In this document: in pieces, positions 17,639 through 26,051 of the stretch
Layout: every line of letters starts with the position of its first letter
Numbering within the stretch: position 1 is the stretch's first letter
NCBI RefSeq assembly: GCF_030816915.1
Contig: NZ_JAUSYN010000002.1
Span: forward strand, 4,973,501-5,037,500
Length of the DNA: 64,000 bases
DNA from: Streptomyces sp. B3I8
Lineage (GTDB): Bacteria > Actinomycetota > Actinomycetes > Streptomycetales > Streptomycetaceae
Reading direction: 5' to 3'
Program-made: the position numbers and the translations under genes
The notes under the pieces: model-generated
Databases searched by the model: none
What the model was told of the DNA's origin: nothing
Seen by the model: only the letters and a program-made list of their open reading frames with translations

Positions 17639-18421
17639 TCAGGCCCCGAGGAAGTCCACGAGCACCGGCGCGAGGGCGTCCGGGTCGACCATGTGGTTCT
17701 GGTCCTCCAGACAGCGGTACGCGCCGTCGGGCACCGCGTCCGCCACCGCCTCGGCCGCCTCGCGCATCCAGGCGGGGCTCGCGCCGCCGGCCACGGCGAG
17801 CACCGGCACCCCGACCGACGCGAGCCGCTCTCGGGGGACCGACCCGCCGCCCATCACCGCGTCGTCGTACGCCAGGGTCGGCGCGACCGCCTCCATGCCG
17901 GCCCACATGGGGGAGGAACGGGCGCTCGCGATCATCTCCGGGGCGAGACCGGTGAGGGAGAGGAACAGCTCCACCGCGTCACCGTGCGCCCCGCGCCGCA
18001 GCGCCTCCGTCAGCCGCTCGGTGTACCGCAGGCGGGCGCCCGCCTGCTCCTCCGACAGCGTGAACGGAGGCTCGTACACGGCGACCCGGGTCACTCCCGG
18101 CAGCCCGCTCGCCGCGGCCTCCAGGGCGAGCGCGCCGCCCGACGAGACGCCGTACAGGGCGGCGCCCCCGCCCACCTCCCCGATCAGCGCCCCGAGATCC
18201 TCCACCTCGCGGGCGACCGCGTACGGCTGGGTGTCCCCGCTGCCGCCGCGGCCCCGCCGGTCGTAGACGATCACCTCGCAGTGGTCCGCCAGCCGTGCGG
18301 CCAGCGGTGCCGTCGTCGCGCCCGTCGACATCGCCCCGCTCACCAGCACGACAGCCGGGCCCCGTCCGGAGCGTGCGTACGCGAGGGACGTGCCGTCGCG
18401 CGAGATGACCGTCCTGTCCAT
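17639..18421 (-). CDS. alpha/beta hydrolase
   Basis: A 260-aa alpha/beta-hydrolase-fold protein. The nucleophile elbow is YGVSSGGALAL (Ser about residue 94), the oxyanion region is VVLVSGAMSTG, an acidic residue lies in the VPVLAVAGG strand region, and the catalytic histidine is in CLEDQNHMVDPDAL near the end. ATG 18421 gives the usual family N-terminus; ATG 18463, 14 codons upstream, is an alternative. Substrate unknown. Confidence 0.85.
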   Translation of the reverse strand: MDRTVISRDGTSLAYARSGRGPAVVLVSGAMSTGATTAPLAARLADHCEVIVYDRRGRGGSGDTQPYAVAREVEDLGALIGEVGGGAALYGVSSGGALALEAAASGLPGVTRVAVYEPPFTLSEEQAGARLRYTERLTEALRRGAHGDAVELFLSLTGLAPEMIASARSSPMWAGMEAVAPTLAYDDAVMGGGSVPRERLASVGVPVLAVAGGASPAWMREAAEAVADAVPDGAYRCLEDQNHMVDPDALAPVLVDFLGA

Positions 18422-18543
18422 GCCTGCCCCGTCCGCCCTGTCTGCCGTCCCTGTGTCTGCCATGTCTGTGGAGACTGCCACCGGGCGTGGCGATCCCCGC
18501 GTACGACACGGCGGGGCGAGGACGCCGGGAGGCGCGGAGCCGG

Positions 18544-18882
18544 TCAGGTGGCCGTCGTACCGACCACCTCCACCTCGTAGAAGCACAGGTGGTCCTTGAT
18601 CGCGGCCACATCCGGCTTGGGGTCCGGGTATGCCCAGACCAGATCGGCGGCGTCCGGCAGCGACCAGTACGAGGCCGTGCCCTTGAACGGGCAGACCGTG
18701 TGCGTCGCGGACGGCGTCAGCAGGTCCAGCCGGACGTCCTCGGGGGGCAGGTAGAACCGCGGGGGACAACCGGTCTCCCGCAGGACGAGCGGGCGGTCGC
18801 TCTCGGCCAGCACCTGGCCGTCGTGCACCACGCGCACGCGCTCGTCGCTCTGTTCGACAGTGATGACGTGTCCTTTGCTCAT
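18544..18882 (-). CDS. DUF427 protein
   Basis: A 112-aa protein matching DUF427: VRVVHDGQVLAESDRPLVLRE, then FYLPPEDV, a TVCPFKGTASYWS signature and WAYPDPKPDVAAIKDHLCFY. The fold is a small beta-barrel of unknown function. The ATG at 18882 begins the minus-strand run and is divergent from the LOG-like gene, with 93 bp between them. Confidence 0.9.
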   Translation of the reverse strand: MSKGHVITVEQSDERVRVVHDGQVLAESDRPLVLRETGCPPRFYLPPEDVRLDLLTPSATHTVCPFKGTASYWSLPDAADLVWAYPDPKPDVAAIKDHLCFYEVEVVGTTAT

Positions 18883-18962
18883 GCCGGTTCAGCACCCGCG
18901 CGCGCCGTGTTCTTCCCGCGCGTGCCCAGGTTTTTCCCGCCCGGCGGCGGGTTCCTCGCGCG

Positions 18963-18968
18963 TACCGT
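18963..18968 (+). promoter_or_regulatory. -10-like hexamer, leaderless start of the LOG-like gene
   Basis: TACCGT ends 7 nt before ATG 18976 and no ribosome-binding site is present. Confidence 0.5.
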
Positions 18969-18975
18969 GGTCGCC

Positions 18976-19515
18976 ATGCGAATCTGCGTCTTCCTCTCCG
19001 CCGCCGACCTCGACGACCGCTACACCCGCCCCGCCCGCGAGTTCGCGGAACTGCTCGGCAAGGGCGGCCACACCCTGGTGTGGGGCGGCTCGGACGCCGG
19101 CCTGATGAAGGTCGTGGCCGACGGCGTCCAGGAGGCGGGCGGACGGCTGTGCGGGGTCTCCGTCGACTTCCTCTCGCACAAGGTGCGGCCCGGCGTCGAC
19201 GACATGGTGATCGCCAAGGACCTCGCCGAGCGCAAACGGCTGCTGCTGGAGAAGGGCGACGCCGTCGTCATCATGGTGGGCGGCACGGGCACGCTCGACG
19301 AGGCCACCGAGATCCTGGAACAGAAGAAGCACGGCCACACCGACAAGCCGGTCGTCCTGCTCAACACGGCCGGCTTCTACGACGGCCTCAAGCAGCAGTT
19401 CCACCGCATGGAGGCCGAGGGCTTCCTGCCCCGCCCCCTGGCCGAGCTGGTCTTCTTCGCGGAGGAGCCGGTGGGGGCACTGGCGTACCTGGAGGAGAGC
19501 GCGGGGGTGAAGTGA
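18976..19515 (+). CDS. LOG family protein (TIGR00730-like nucleotide phosphoribohydrolase)
   Basis: A 179-aa Rossmann-fold protein. The family motif PGGxGTxxE appears as VGGTGTLDEATE (about residue 100), preceded by LVWGGSDAGLMKVVADGV, which replaces the usual YGGGxxGLMG. LOG proteins remove ribose-5-phosphate from nucleotides such as cytokinin precursors; some are mis-annotated lysine decarboxylases. The Pro-to-Val change in the first motif leaves the substrate open. Compact hairpins at 19524-19562 end the transcript. Confidence 0.85.
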   Translation: MRICVFLSAADLDDRYTRPAREFAELLGKGGHTLVWGGSDAGLMKVVADGVQEAGGRLCGVSVDFLSHKVRPGVDDMVIAKDLAERKRLLLEKGDAVVIMVGGTGTLDEATEILEQKKHGHTDKPVVLLNTAGFYDGLKQQFHRMEAEGFLPRPLAELVFFAEEPVGALAYLEESAGVK

Positions 19516-19523
19516 GGGGTGGC

Positions 19524-19562
19524 GGGGGCTGCGGCCCCCGGCCCTGCGGGGCTGCGCCCCGG
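19524..19562 (+). terminator. two adjacent GC hairpins downstream of the LOG gene
   Basis: GGGGGC-TGCG-GCCCCC (19524-19539) is followed at once by a GGGGC-TGC-GCCCC hairpin (about 19548-19560). The tandem arrangement immediately after the stop codon suggests a terminator. Confidence 0.55.
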
Positions 19563-19810
19563 CGTCTGCGGGGGTGCGGCCCCGGGGCGCGGTGATCAGC
19601 CAATCGTCGAGGGGCGGACCCGGGGACTCCACATCGTCCGCCCCTTCTCTCCGCTCAGTCTTCGCAAGTGTTTTCGCCCTCCAGTCGGCTCGGTCCGGTT
19701 GGTCGGGCCGCTGCGGCGGGGGGCGTTTTTCGGCCGTCCGGGCCGGTGCGTTCCATGATCGCCCTCTTCCTGAAGCGTTCACGTCATGTCTACAGTGGCT
19801 CCGCCGACTC

Positions 19811-19911
19811 GATCTCGAACAAAGGTTCGAGATCGGTGGGCATTCGGCGCCTGATGTCCGGCTTCGGCGTTTGACGTCCGGCTTCGCCGTTCGATGTCCG
19901 GCCTTCGCGTT
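19811..19911 (+). repeat. perfect hairpin followed by three 20-bp tandem repeats in a 5' leader
   Basis: GATCTCGAAC-AAAG-GTTCGAGATC (19811-19834) is a perfect 10-bp stem. From 19852 a 20-bp unit beginning TGATGTCCGGCTTCGG is repeated three times exactly end to end (19852, 19872, 19892) with three to five changes per copy. The array ends 43 bp before the start codon of the SapA-like gene, so it lies in its likely leader. The remainder of the 439-bp gap shows no gene. Confidence 0.7.
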
Positions 19912-19954
19912 CGCCGCTCGACGTACGACATTCGACGAGAGGACCCCACTTCCC

Positions 19955-20494
19955 ATGCCGAAGTTCAAGGCAGGCATCCGCGCCGCTGCCGTAGCCGCCG
20001 CGCTGGCCGCGGTCGCCGTCACGGCACCGCAGGCAGTGGCCGCGCAGGGCCCCGCCCCGGCGGTAGCGGCGAAGGCCGGCGCCCAGGCCGTCTCCGCCAA
20101 GGCCGACGCCACCACCCGGGCCATCGCCAAGAGCGACCCGCAGGCCGTCGCGGCGGCCACGGTGTGCGGCTCCGGCTACACGCTGCTCAAGGCCGTCCCG
20201 CTGCCCCTCGGCACCGACCCGAACCTGCGGCTGGGCACCCTCTTCGCCTACGGGAACGGCGGCAAGGGGTGCGCCATCCTCGACAACAACGTGGGCAAGT
20301 CGCAGTACATGTACCTGCGCGTGTGCAAGGTCGACGGCACGGGCTGCGACACCGACACCGGCAACTTCAGCGAGTACGCGGGCCCCGTGAACGTCTCCAG
20401 CTTCGCCTGCGCACCCATCACCGCCAAGATGGGCAACACCTCCGGCAGCCTCTACATCGACTACAAGTCCGACACCGTGTTCCCCTGCGACTGA
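19955..20494 (+). CDS. secreted protein resembling spore-associated protein A
   Basis: A 179-aa protein with a Sec signal peptide: basic MPKFKAGIR, a hydrophobic Ala/Val core, and a cleavage region around AVAAQG. After an Ala-rich spacer the mature domain begins VCGSGYTLLKAV and contains six cysteines, with strands such as GTLFAYGNGGKGCAIL and YMYLRVCKVDG. VCGSGY followed by short beta strands is the layout of SapA-like secreted proteins of Streptomyces spores; similarity is by eye and moderate. GAGAGGA precedes ATG 19955. Confidence 0.65.
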   Translation: MPKFKAGIRAAAVAAALAAVAVTAPQAVAAQGPAPAVAAKAGAQAVSAKADATTRAIAKSDPQAVAAATVCGSGYTLLKAVPLPLGTDPNLRLGTLFAYGNGGKGCAILDNNVGKSQYMYLRVCKVDGTGCDTDTGNFSEYAGPVNVSSFACAPITAKMGNTSGSLYIDYKSDTVFPCD

Positions 20495-20601
20495 GCCGTC
20501 CCCCGCCCGTACCCCTTTGCCTCGCCCGTCGACGGCTGCCGCCTTGTGGGCCGGCGCCGGACGGCGCCGGCCCACCGTGGTTGAACCGGAAGGAGCACGA
20601 G

Positions 20602-22935
20602 ATGGACGAGAAGGTCCTCGCCGCCCAGAAATGGGTGAACGCCACCTACGGCGGTGTGAGCGGCTACAACCGATGTCCCGAGGACGGCGCCACCGGGTGG
20701 TCGACCATGTACTCGCTCACCCGGGGCCTCCAGGTCGAGCTGGGCATCACCACCCTCTCCGACAGCTTCGGCCCCACCACCCTGTCCAAGCTGGCGGCCC
20801 TCGGGGACATCGGCCCGTCGACGTCGAACAAGAACATCGTCCGCATCGTGCAGAGCGCCCTGTTCTGCAAGGGCTACTGGGGCGGCAACACGGACGGCAC
20901 GTACGACGACGCCACCACCGCCTCCGTCACCCAGCTCAAACGCAACGCCGGCTTCGCCGTCCCCTCCGACGGGAGGGTGCAGCCGAAGATCTTCAAGGCG
21001 CTGCTGACCATGGACGCCTACTCGCTGCTGTCGGGCGGCACCGAGGAGGTGCGCACGATCCAGCAGTGGCTCAACAGCAGCTATCTCAACAAGTCCACCT
21101 TCTTCCTCATCCCCTGCGACGGGCACTACACCCGGGACGTGCAGACCGCCCTGATGAAGGCGCTGCAGTACGAGTTCGGCGTTGCCGAGGACCAGGCGAC
21201 CGGGAACTTCGGCCCCTCGACCCAGGCCGGACTGCGCAGCCACGAGGTGTCCGAGGACGACACCGGCATCTTCGTCAAACTCTTCAGCGCCGCCTGCGTC
21301 TTCAACGGCAGCGTCGGCTCCACCTCCACGGTGTTCAAGACGGCGTTCGACTCGGCCCTCGCCACCTACGTGCGTGCCTTCCAGGAATTCTCCGCGCTGA
21401 CCGTCAACGGCCGCGGTGACTACGAGACATGGGCCCAGCTCCTTGTCTCCATGGGCGATCCCGACCGGCCCGCCGGCGCCTGCGACACGCGCTTCCACAT
21501 CAGCGTCGACCGGGCCAGAGCCCTGGTCTCGGGCGGCTACAAGGTCGTCGGCCGCTATCTGGACGAGGACCCCGACAGCACCCTCGACAAGGAGATCCAG
21601 CCCGGGGAACTGGACGCCCTCTTCGACGGCGGCATGCGGGTCTTCCCCATCTCCCAGTACGGCGCCCGCTCGCTGGCCGACTTCACCTTCCCGCAGGGCT
21701 ACGCCCACGCCCAGAAGGCACACGACCGCGCCGTCGGCTACGGCTTCAACACCGGCACGGTGATCTACTTCGCCGTCGACTACGACGCCACGGACCCGGA
21801 GATCACCAGCAACATCGTCCCCTACTTCACCGGTGTCCAGTCGGGCCTGGCCAGTCGAGGGAAACGCTATGTCGCCGGCGTGTACGGCTCCCGGAACGTC
21901 TGCTCACGGGTGAGCGCGGAGGCGTACGCGCGCTACTCCTTCGTCTCCGGGATGTCCTGGGGCTTCTCCGGGAACCTCGGCTTCCCGATGCCGGAGAACT
22001 GGTCCTTCACCCAGATCAAGGAGTTCCGGTTCAGCGCGAGCCAGACCGACGCCTTCGACCTGGACCGCGACGTCCAGCGGCCGGGCGCCGACCGCGGAGT
22101 GGGGCGCGACGGCATCGGCGGCACCGAGTCCCCGGTCGCCGGATACCTGCAGTACATCGCCGACCTGTACAGCACCGCCGTGCGGTACAACAAGGGCAAC
22201 CCGAGCCTGAGGGTCATGGAGTACCTGCGCTATCCCCGCTACGTCGACCTCTACAGCGGCTGGAAGACCCTGATCGGCGACGTCGACCGCGACTGGATCG
22301 CCTACGCCGACGACAACGGGCCGAAACGGGTCACGAGTTTCACCGACCCGTCGTACGGCGTGACCGTCCACGCCGACCACTTCGGCGCCACCGCCAACGC
22401 CTTCTACCTCAAGGGCAGCGGCTCCGGGACCGGCGCCAACCGGGGCGACTTCGGAGGCTGGGGCGGCGACCTCAGCACCTTCTACGGGGACTGGCGCAAC
22501 AACGCCGACTCCTACGCCTCCGGTTACGCCTTCTGCATGGACCGGCTGGCCAAGCTCAACGTCAGCTCGTCGTTCTCCTTCGGGGACATGGTGGAGGACG
22601 TCGACGGCTACCTCGTCGGTACGGCGGTGAGGAACGGGGCGCGCATCGACGAACAGGTGCAGTCGCTCATCGGCGGCAACGGCCATCTGCACCGGTTCAG
22701 CGACTACTTCGCCCAGCGGCACGGCAGCAGCGTCTCGCACGCGGAGGACACCGCGCGGACCATGCTCGTCGACGTCGGGGACGACGACGTCCTGGACGCC
22801 ATGCGCACCCAGGCGATCCGGCAGGTCTCCGGATGGAACACACTGCTCCCCGGATACCTCACGGACGGAAAACTCGATCCGTACCTCCAGGGCTACGCGG
22901 AGACCCTCCAGAAACTGGCCGACCAGGAAGGCTGA
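20602..22935 (+). CDS. DUF1906 glycoside-hydrolase-like protein with peptidoglycan-binding N-terminus, no signal peptide
   Basis: A 777-aa protein starting MDEKVLAAQKWVNATYGG after an AAGGAG site. Residues 1-285 contain repeated units resembling peptidoglycan-binding modules (LQVELGITTLSDSFGPTTLS, IQQWLNSSYL). Residues about 292-480 are a DUF1906 / Rv2525c-type TIM-barrel domain: GYKVVGRYLDED, FPISQYGA, and TVIYFAVDYDATDP with the acidic pair expected in the active site. Residues 500-777 are unassigned and Tyr/Asp/Gly-rich. There is no Sec or Tat signal and no membrane helix, although the domains fit cell-wall work. Escape by lysis, a non-classical route or loading onto an injection system are all possible. 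Confidence 0.8.
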   Translation: MDEKVLAAQKWVNATYGGVSGYNRCPEDGATGWSTMYSLTRGLQVELGITTLSDSFGPTTLSKLAALGDIGPSTSNKNIVRIVQSALFCKGYWGGNTDGTYDDATTASVTQLKRNAGFAVPSDGRVQPKIFKALLTMDAYSLLSGGTEEVRTIQQWLNSSYLNKSTFFLIPCDGHYTRDVQTALMKALQYEFGVAEDQATGNFGPSTQAGLRSHEVSEDDTGIFVKLFSAACVFNGSVGSTSTVFKTAFDSALATYVRAFQEFSALTVNGRGDYETWAQLLVSMGDPDRPAGACDTRFHISVDRARALVSGGYKVVGRYLDEDPDSTLDKEIQPGELDALFDGGMRVFPISQYGARSLADFTFPQGYAHAQKAHDRAVGYGFNTGTVIYFAVDYDATDPEITSNIVPYFTGVQSGLASRGKRYVAGVYGSRNVCSRVSAEAYARYSFVSGMSWGFSGNLGFPMPENWSFTQIKEFRFSASQTDAFDLDRDVQRPGADRGVGRDGIGGTESPVAGYLQYIADLYSTAVRYNKGNPSLRVMEYLRYPRYVDLYSGWKTLIGDVDRDWIAYADDNGPKRVTSFTDPSYGVTVHADHFGATANAFYLKGSGSGTGANRGDFGGWGGDLSTFYGDWRNNADSYASGYAFCMDRLAKLNVSSSFSFGDMVEDVDGYLVGTAVRNGARIDEQVQSLIGGNGHLHRFSDYFAQRHGSSVSHAEDTARTMLVDVGDDDVLDAMRTQAIRQVSGWNTLLPGYLTDGKLDPYLQGYAETLQKLADQEG

Positions 22936-22998
22936 ACGGCGGCCGGCGACGGGTCGTCCTCGCGGCCGCCGGCCGGAAATCGTGGTGCAGGTGAATAC

Positions 22999-23418
22999 GT
23001 GCTGACCTTCTTCGTCGTCTGTCTGTGGACCGTCCTCGGTGCTCTGCTGACCGGTGCCGTCGTCCGGCTGCTGCCGGCCGGCCCCCCGGTGCGGTGGACC
23101 GCCGCGGCCGCCGGGTTCCTGCTCTGCGCGCTGGCGCTGTACCTGTGGGGCGCCTCGCACATGTTCGCCACGGACATCGAGGAGACCTGCACCCTCCAGC
23201 ACGGGCAGCCACTGGACCCGGCCTACGGTCGGACCTCGCTCGTCCCGCTGCACCGCAGGTGCAACGCGCACTTCGACCTCGTCCCGCCCTATGTGAATCC
23301 CGGCGTCCTCGCCTACCTCGTGGCCTGCGTGTGCTGCCTGGGGGCGGCCGTGCGCGCCCGGTTCGCGGGGCACCGGAGTCCGGCCGGAGGCCGGGAAAGG
23401 AACACTGAGGCACAGTGA
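22999..23418 (+). CDS. membrane protein with three helices
   Basis: A 139-aa protein. Hydrophobic segments are LTFFVVCLWTVLGALLTGAV, AAAAGFLLCALALYLWGASH and GVLAYLVACVCCLGAAV; the loop between the last two holds three cysteines near HGQPLDPAYGRTS. I do not recognise a named family. It overlaps the next gene by 4 nt (GTGA) and lies 63 bp after the DUF1906 gene, so the three are probably one unit acting at the envelope. Confidence 0.75.
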   Translation: MLTFFVVCLWTVLGALLTGAVVRLLPAGPPVRWTAAAAGFLLCALALYLWGASHMFATDIEETCTLQHGQPLDPAYGRTSLVPLHRRCNAHFDLVPPYVNPGVLAYLVACVCCLGAAVRARFAGHRSPAGGRERNTEAQ

Positions 23419-24125
23419 ACGATCACAGCGAGAACCTGGGCCGTCGCGGCTTCCTCACGGCGGTCGGCCTCGTCGGAGCGACCTCCGCCCTCTCCCTCGG
23501 GTTCGCCCCGGCGGTCGGCGCGTCCCCGCGGACCGCGCCCGGTGACGGGGGCGGCCACTGGTCCGCCGGCCGCTCGGCGAACGGATGGCCCGTCAAGGAC
23601 GCCTCCGGTGGGTCCGACGGCATCGCGGTCCACCGCGTCGAGGGCTCGAACGCTTCGGTGGCGCTGCTGGCGGGGGACGTGGCCACCGTCCTGCTGCACG
23701 TCACGCGCCGCTTCCACTACGAGATCCGCACCCTGGGCGCGGGGGACGTGCACGGTCACACGACCGACCGGTCCGTGCGCGCCGACCAGGAGTCCAACCA
23801 CCTGTCCGGGACGGCCGTCGCGATCTGCCCCGACCTCTACCCGGCCGGCGCGCGGGGCGGTCTCTTCCCGCACGAGGTCGCCGTCGTGCGGGACATCCTC
23901 GCCGAGTGCCGGGCGGTGGTGCGGTGGGGCGGCGACGACCCGCACGTGCCGAAGGAGGGCCACTTCCAGATCGACGTGCCCCCCGGCGACGCGGGGCTGC
24001 GGAAGCTGGCGGACACCGTCGAGAGGTGGAACCGGACGCCGGGGGAGGGGGCCGGGGCGGTCGACGCGTTCACGCCGAGCCGGCTGCGTGCCGCCAAGGC
24101 GATGCGGGCACGTCAGCGGGCCTGA
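23415..24125 (+). CDS. Tat-exported peptidase M15-like protein
   Basis: A 236-aa protein with a Tat signal (LGRRGFLTAVGLVGATSAL) cleaved near AVGASP. The mature domain matches M15_4 (VanY/endolysin-like) peptidases that cut peptidoglycan stem peptides: SNHLSGTAVAICPD aligns with the SxHxxGxAxD zinc motif and GHFQIDV provides the last histidine. The aspartate ligand position of the first motif reads Ala (GTAVAI), so zinc binding may differ or activity may be lost. Coupled to the membrane-protein gene upstream. Confidence 0.78.
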   Translation: MNDHSENLGRRGFLTAVGLVGATSALSLGFAPAVGASPRTAPGDGGGHWSAGRSANGWPVKDASGGSDGIAVHRVEGSNASVALLAGDVATVLLHVTRRFHYEIRTLGAGDVHGHTTDRSVRADQESNHLSGTAVAICPDLYPAGARGGLFPHEVAVVRDILAECRAVVRWGGDDPHVPKEGHFQIDVPPGDAGLRKLADTVERWNRTPGEGAGAVDAFTPSRLRAAKAMRARQRA

Positions 24126-24173
24126 CAGCCCGGGGGTGCGGGCGGCCGTGGCGGCGGGTGGTCCGCGGTCGCC

Positions 24174-24194
24174 CGCGCACTTCCCCGCGCCCCT
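24174..24194 (-). repeat. second copy of the dispersed GGGGCGCGGGGAA repeat
   Basis: On the minus strand this reads AGGGGCGCGGGGAAGTGCGCG, differing from the 7736 copy at two of 21 positions. It occupies the gap between the M15-like gene and an SDR gene. Confidence 0.55.
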
Positions 24195-24237
24195 TCCCGA
24201 GGGCGGCGGGAGCGCGCGGGATGGGAACATGAGCCGC

Positions 24238-24927
24238 ATGGCTACACATGTGATCACCGGGGCCGGCTCCGGCATCGGCGCCGCCGTCGCACGGCGGCTC
24301 CACGCCCGCGGCGACGACCTCGTCCTGCACGCCCGCGACGCCGCCCGGGCGAAGCAGCTCGCCGCCGAGTTCCCCGGCGCCCGCACCCTCGTCGGCGACC
24401 TCGCCGACCCCGACCGGCTGTCCTGGGCCTTCTCCCACCAGTCGCTCCCCGACCGCGTCGACTCCCTCCTGCACATCGCCGGCGTCATCGAACTGGGCAC
24501 GGTCGGCGAGCTGACCCCCAAGGCCTGGCGCCACCAGCTCGACGTCAACCTGCTCGCCCCCGCCGAGCTGACCCGCCACCTCCTGCCGCAGCTGCGCGCC
24601 GCCCGAGGCCACGTCGTGTTCGTCAACTCCGGCTCCGGACTGAACGCACACGCCGGCTGGTCCGCGTACGCCGCCTCCAAGCACGCGCTCAAGGCCCTCG
24701 CGGACTCGCTGCGCGAGGAGGAGCACGCGGCCGGTGTCCGGGTCACCTCCGTCTACCCGGGCCGCACCGCCAGCCCCATGCAGGCCAAGGTGCACCGGCA
24801 GGAGGGCAAGAGCTACGACCCGGAGCGCTGGATCGACCCCGAGTCGGTCGCCACCACCGTCCTCATGGCGCTCGACCTGCCCCGCGACGCCGAGGTCAAC
24901 GACCTGACGGTGCGCCCGGGCCGGTGA
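24238..24927 (+). CDS. short-chain dehydrogenase/reductase
   Basis: A 229-aa classical SDR. HVITGAGSGIGAAVARRL is the NAD(P) site, LLHIAGV the structural strand, VFVNSGSGLNAHAGWSAYAASKHALK supplies the catalytic Ser, Tyr and Lys (the YAASK motif is intact), and SVYPGRTASPMQ follows. ATG 24238 is the usual start of close relatives as I recall them; ATG 24229 adds three residues. Its last 32 bp overlap the end of the convergent AraC gene. Substrate unknown. Confidence 0.88.
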   Translation: MATHVITGAGSGIGAAVARRLHARGDDLVLHARDAARAKQLAAEFPGARTLVGDLADPDRLSWAFSHQSLPDRVDSLLHIAGVIELGTVGELTPKAWRHQLDVNLLAPAELTRHLLPQLRAARGHVVFVNSGSGLNAHAGWSAYAASKHALKALADSLREEEHAAGVRVTSVYPGRTASPMQAKVHRQEGKSYDPERWIDPESVATTVLMALDLPRDAEVNDLTVRPGR

Positions 24928-25891
24928 ACCCCGCGGGCCGCTCCGTGCGGTCCCCGACGGCCGCCGCGCCCGCGTCCGCCGCGGCGTACTCGGTGGGCGT
25001 CCGCCCGTAGCGGGCGCGGAAGACGCGGGCGAAGTGGCCGCCGTCGGCGAACTGCCAGCGGGCGGCTATCTCCGAGACGGTCGCGCGCCGGTGCGGGGCG
25101 AGCAGCGCGCGGCGCGCCTCGTCGAGGCGGCGCTCCCTGATGTAGGCGCTCAGCGACCGACCCTCGCGCGCGAAGGCCCGCTGCAGGGTGCGCACGGAGA
25201 CGTTCAGTTCCCGGGCGACCGCCGTGGGGGAGAGCCCGGGGTCGGTGAGCCACCGGTCGGCCACGTCCCGGGCGGCCTGGGCCAGCACCGGCGACAGCCG
25301 GGGCTCCGCGTCGTCGACCCCGCCCCGCACCACGGCCCGGGCCAGCTCGGCCAGGGTCTCGCGGGCGGCGTCGAGCCCGGCCGGTCCGAGTTCGTCCAGC
25401 GTGCCGTGCAGCGCGGCGGCGTGCGCGGTGAGCAGCCGCACCTCGGCGCTGCCGCCCTCGCCGGAGGCCGTCCGGCCCCGCCCGTGCCGGATCTCGGCGG
25501 CCGGCAGCACGAGCATCCGGACGGCGGTGCGCGGTGCCGCCGCGAAGTGGGACAGCTTCCCCGTCTGCACCAGGATCCGGCCGGCCGGAGCCGTGTGCTC
25601 GGCCCCGCCCGGTTCCCCGAACCGCCAGGTCCCCCGGTGCACGATCCACAGGCGTACGTGGTCCTCGGCCCCCACCCCCGGGCCCACCGTCCGTAGGGCC
25701 GCCGTGTTCTCGAAGCGGTTGAACATCGCGTCCCGCAGCCGGAACCCCCGGGAACGCGCCGCGAAGCCGGCGACGCTCTCCTGGCTGAATCGCGCCAGCG
25801 CGAACGTCTCGCCCATCCGGGAGCGCCACTCGTGGGCGAACTCGCCGAAGGCGTCGGCGCCGCTCAGGTGCACCGAGAAAGTGCCGTTCAT
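24896..25891 (-). CDS. AraC family transcriptional regulator
   Basis: A 331-aa regulator. Residues about 20-190 are an AraC_binding_2 (PF14525)-type sensor domain, and residues about 205-305 the double helix-turn-helix: SPTAVARELNVSVRTLQRAFA and ATVSEIAARWQFADGGHFARVFRARYGRTPTEY. It ends inside the convergent SDR gene. It is divergent from a second SDR-like gene across 160 bp containing TTGTCGC direct repeats (25894-25900 and 25917-25923), so it probably controls that gene. Confidence 0.9.
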   Translation of the reverse strand: MNGTFSVHLSGADAFGEFAHEWRSRMGETFALARFSQESVAGFAARSRGFRLRDAMFNRFENTAALRTVGPGVGAEDHVRLWIVHRGTWRFGEPGGAEHTAPAGRILVQTGKLSHFAAAPRTAVRMLVLPAAEIRHGRGRTASGEGGSAEVRLLTAHAAALHGTLDELGPAGLDAARETLAELARAVVRGGVDDAEPRLSPVLAQAARDVADRWLTDPGLSPTAVARELNVSVRTLQRAFAREGRSLSAYIRERRLDEARRALLAPHRRATVSEIAARWQFADGGHFARVFRARYGRTPTEYAAADAGAAAVGDRTERPAGFTGPGAPSGR

Positions 25892-25955
25892 CGTTGTCGC
25901 GCATCTTCCGATCAGGTTGTCGCACCGGTCCGAGCCCTGGTGCCCGAGGCGTTCC

Positions 25956-25961
25956 TAGGGT
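25956..25961 (+). promoter_or_regulatory. candidate -10 for the SDR-like gene downstream
   Basis: TAGGGT stands 90 bp before the TTG start, in the divergent AraC/SDR control region. Confidence 0.35.
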
Positions 25962-26051
25962 TACGGAGCGGGGGACGGACCGCAGGACGACGCAGGACGA
26001 CTGCGTGCACGGAACAACTGCGTGCACGAACAAGACTAACGAGGTGGCCAA

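Noticed and set aside
18976-19515. Lysine decarboxylase
   Set aside because: The short LOG-type sequence has the GGTGTxxE motif of phosphoribohydrolases and lacks any PLP site.
19519-19758. Frames in the LOG to SapA-like gap
   Set aside because: They read through hairpins and repeats and have no conserved features.
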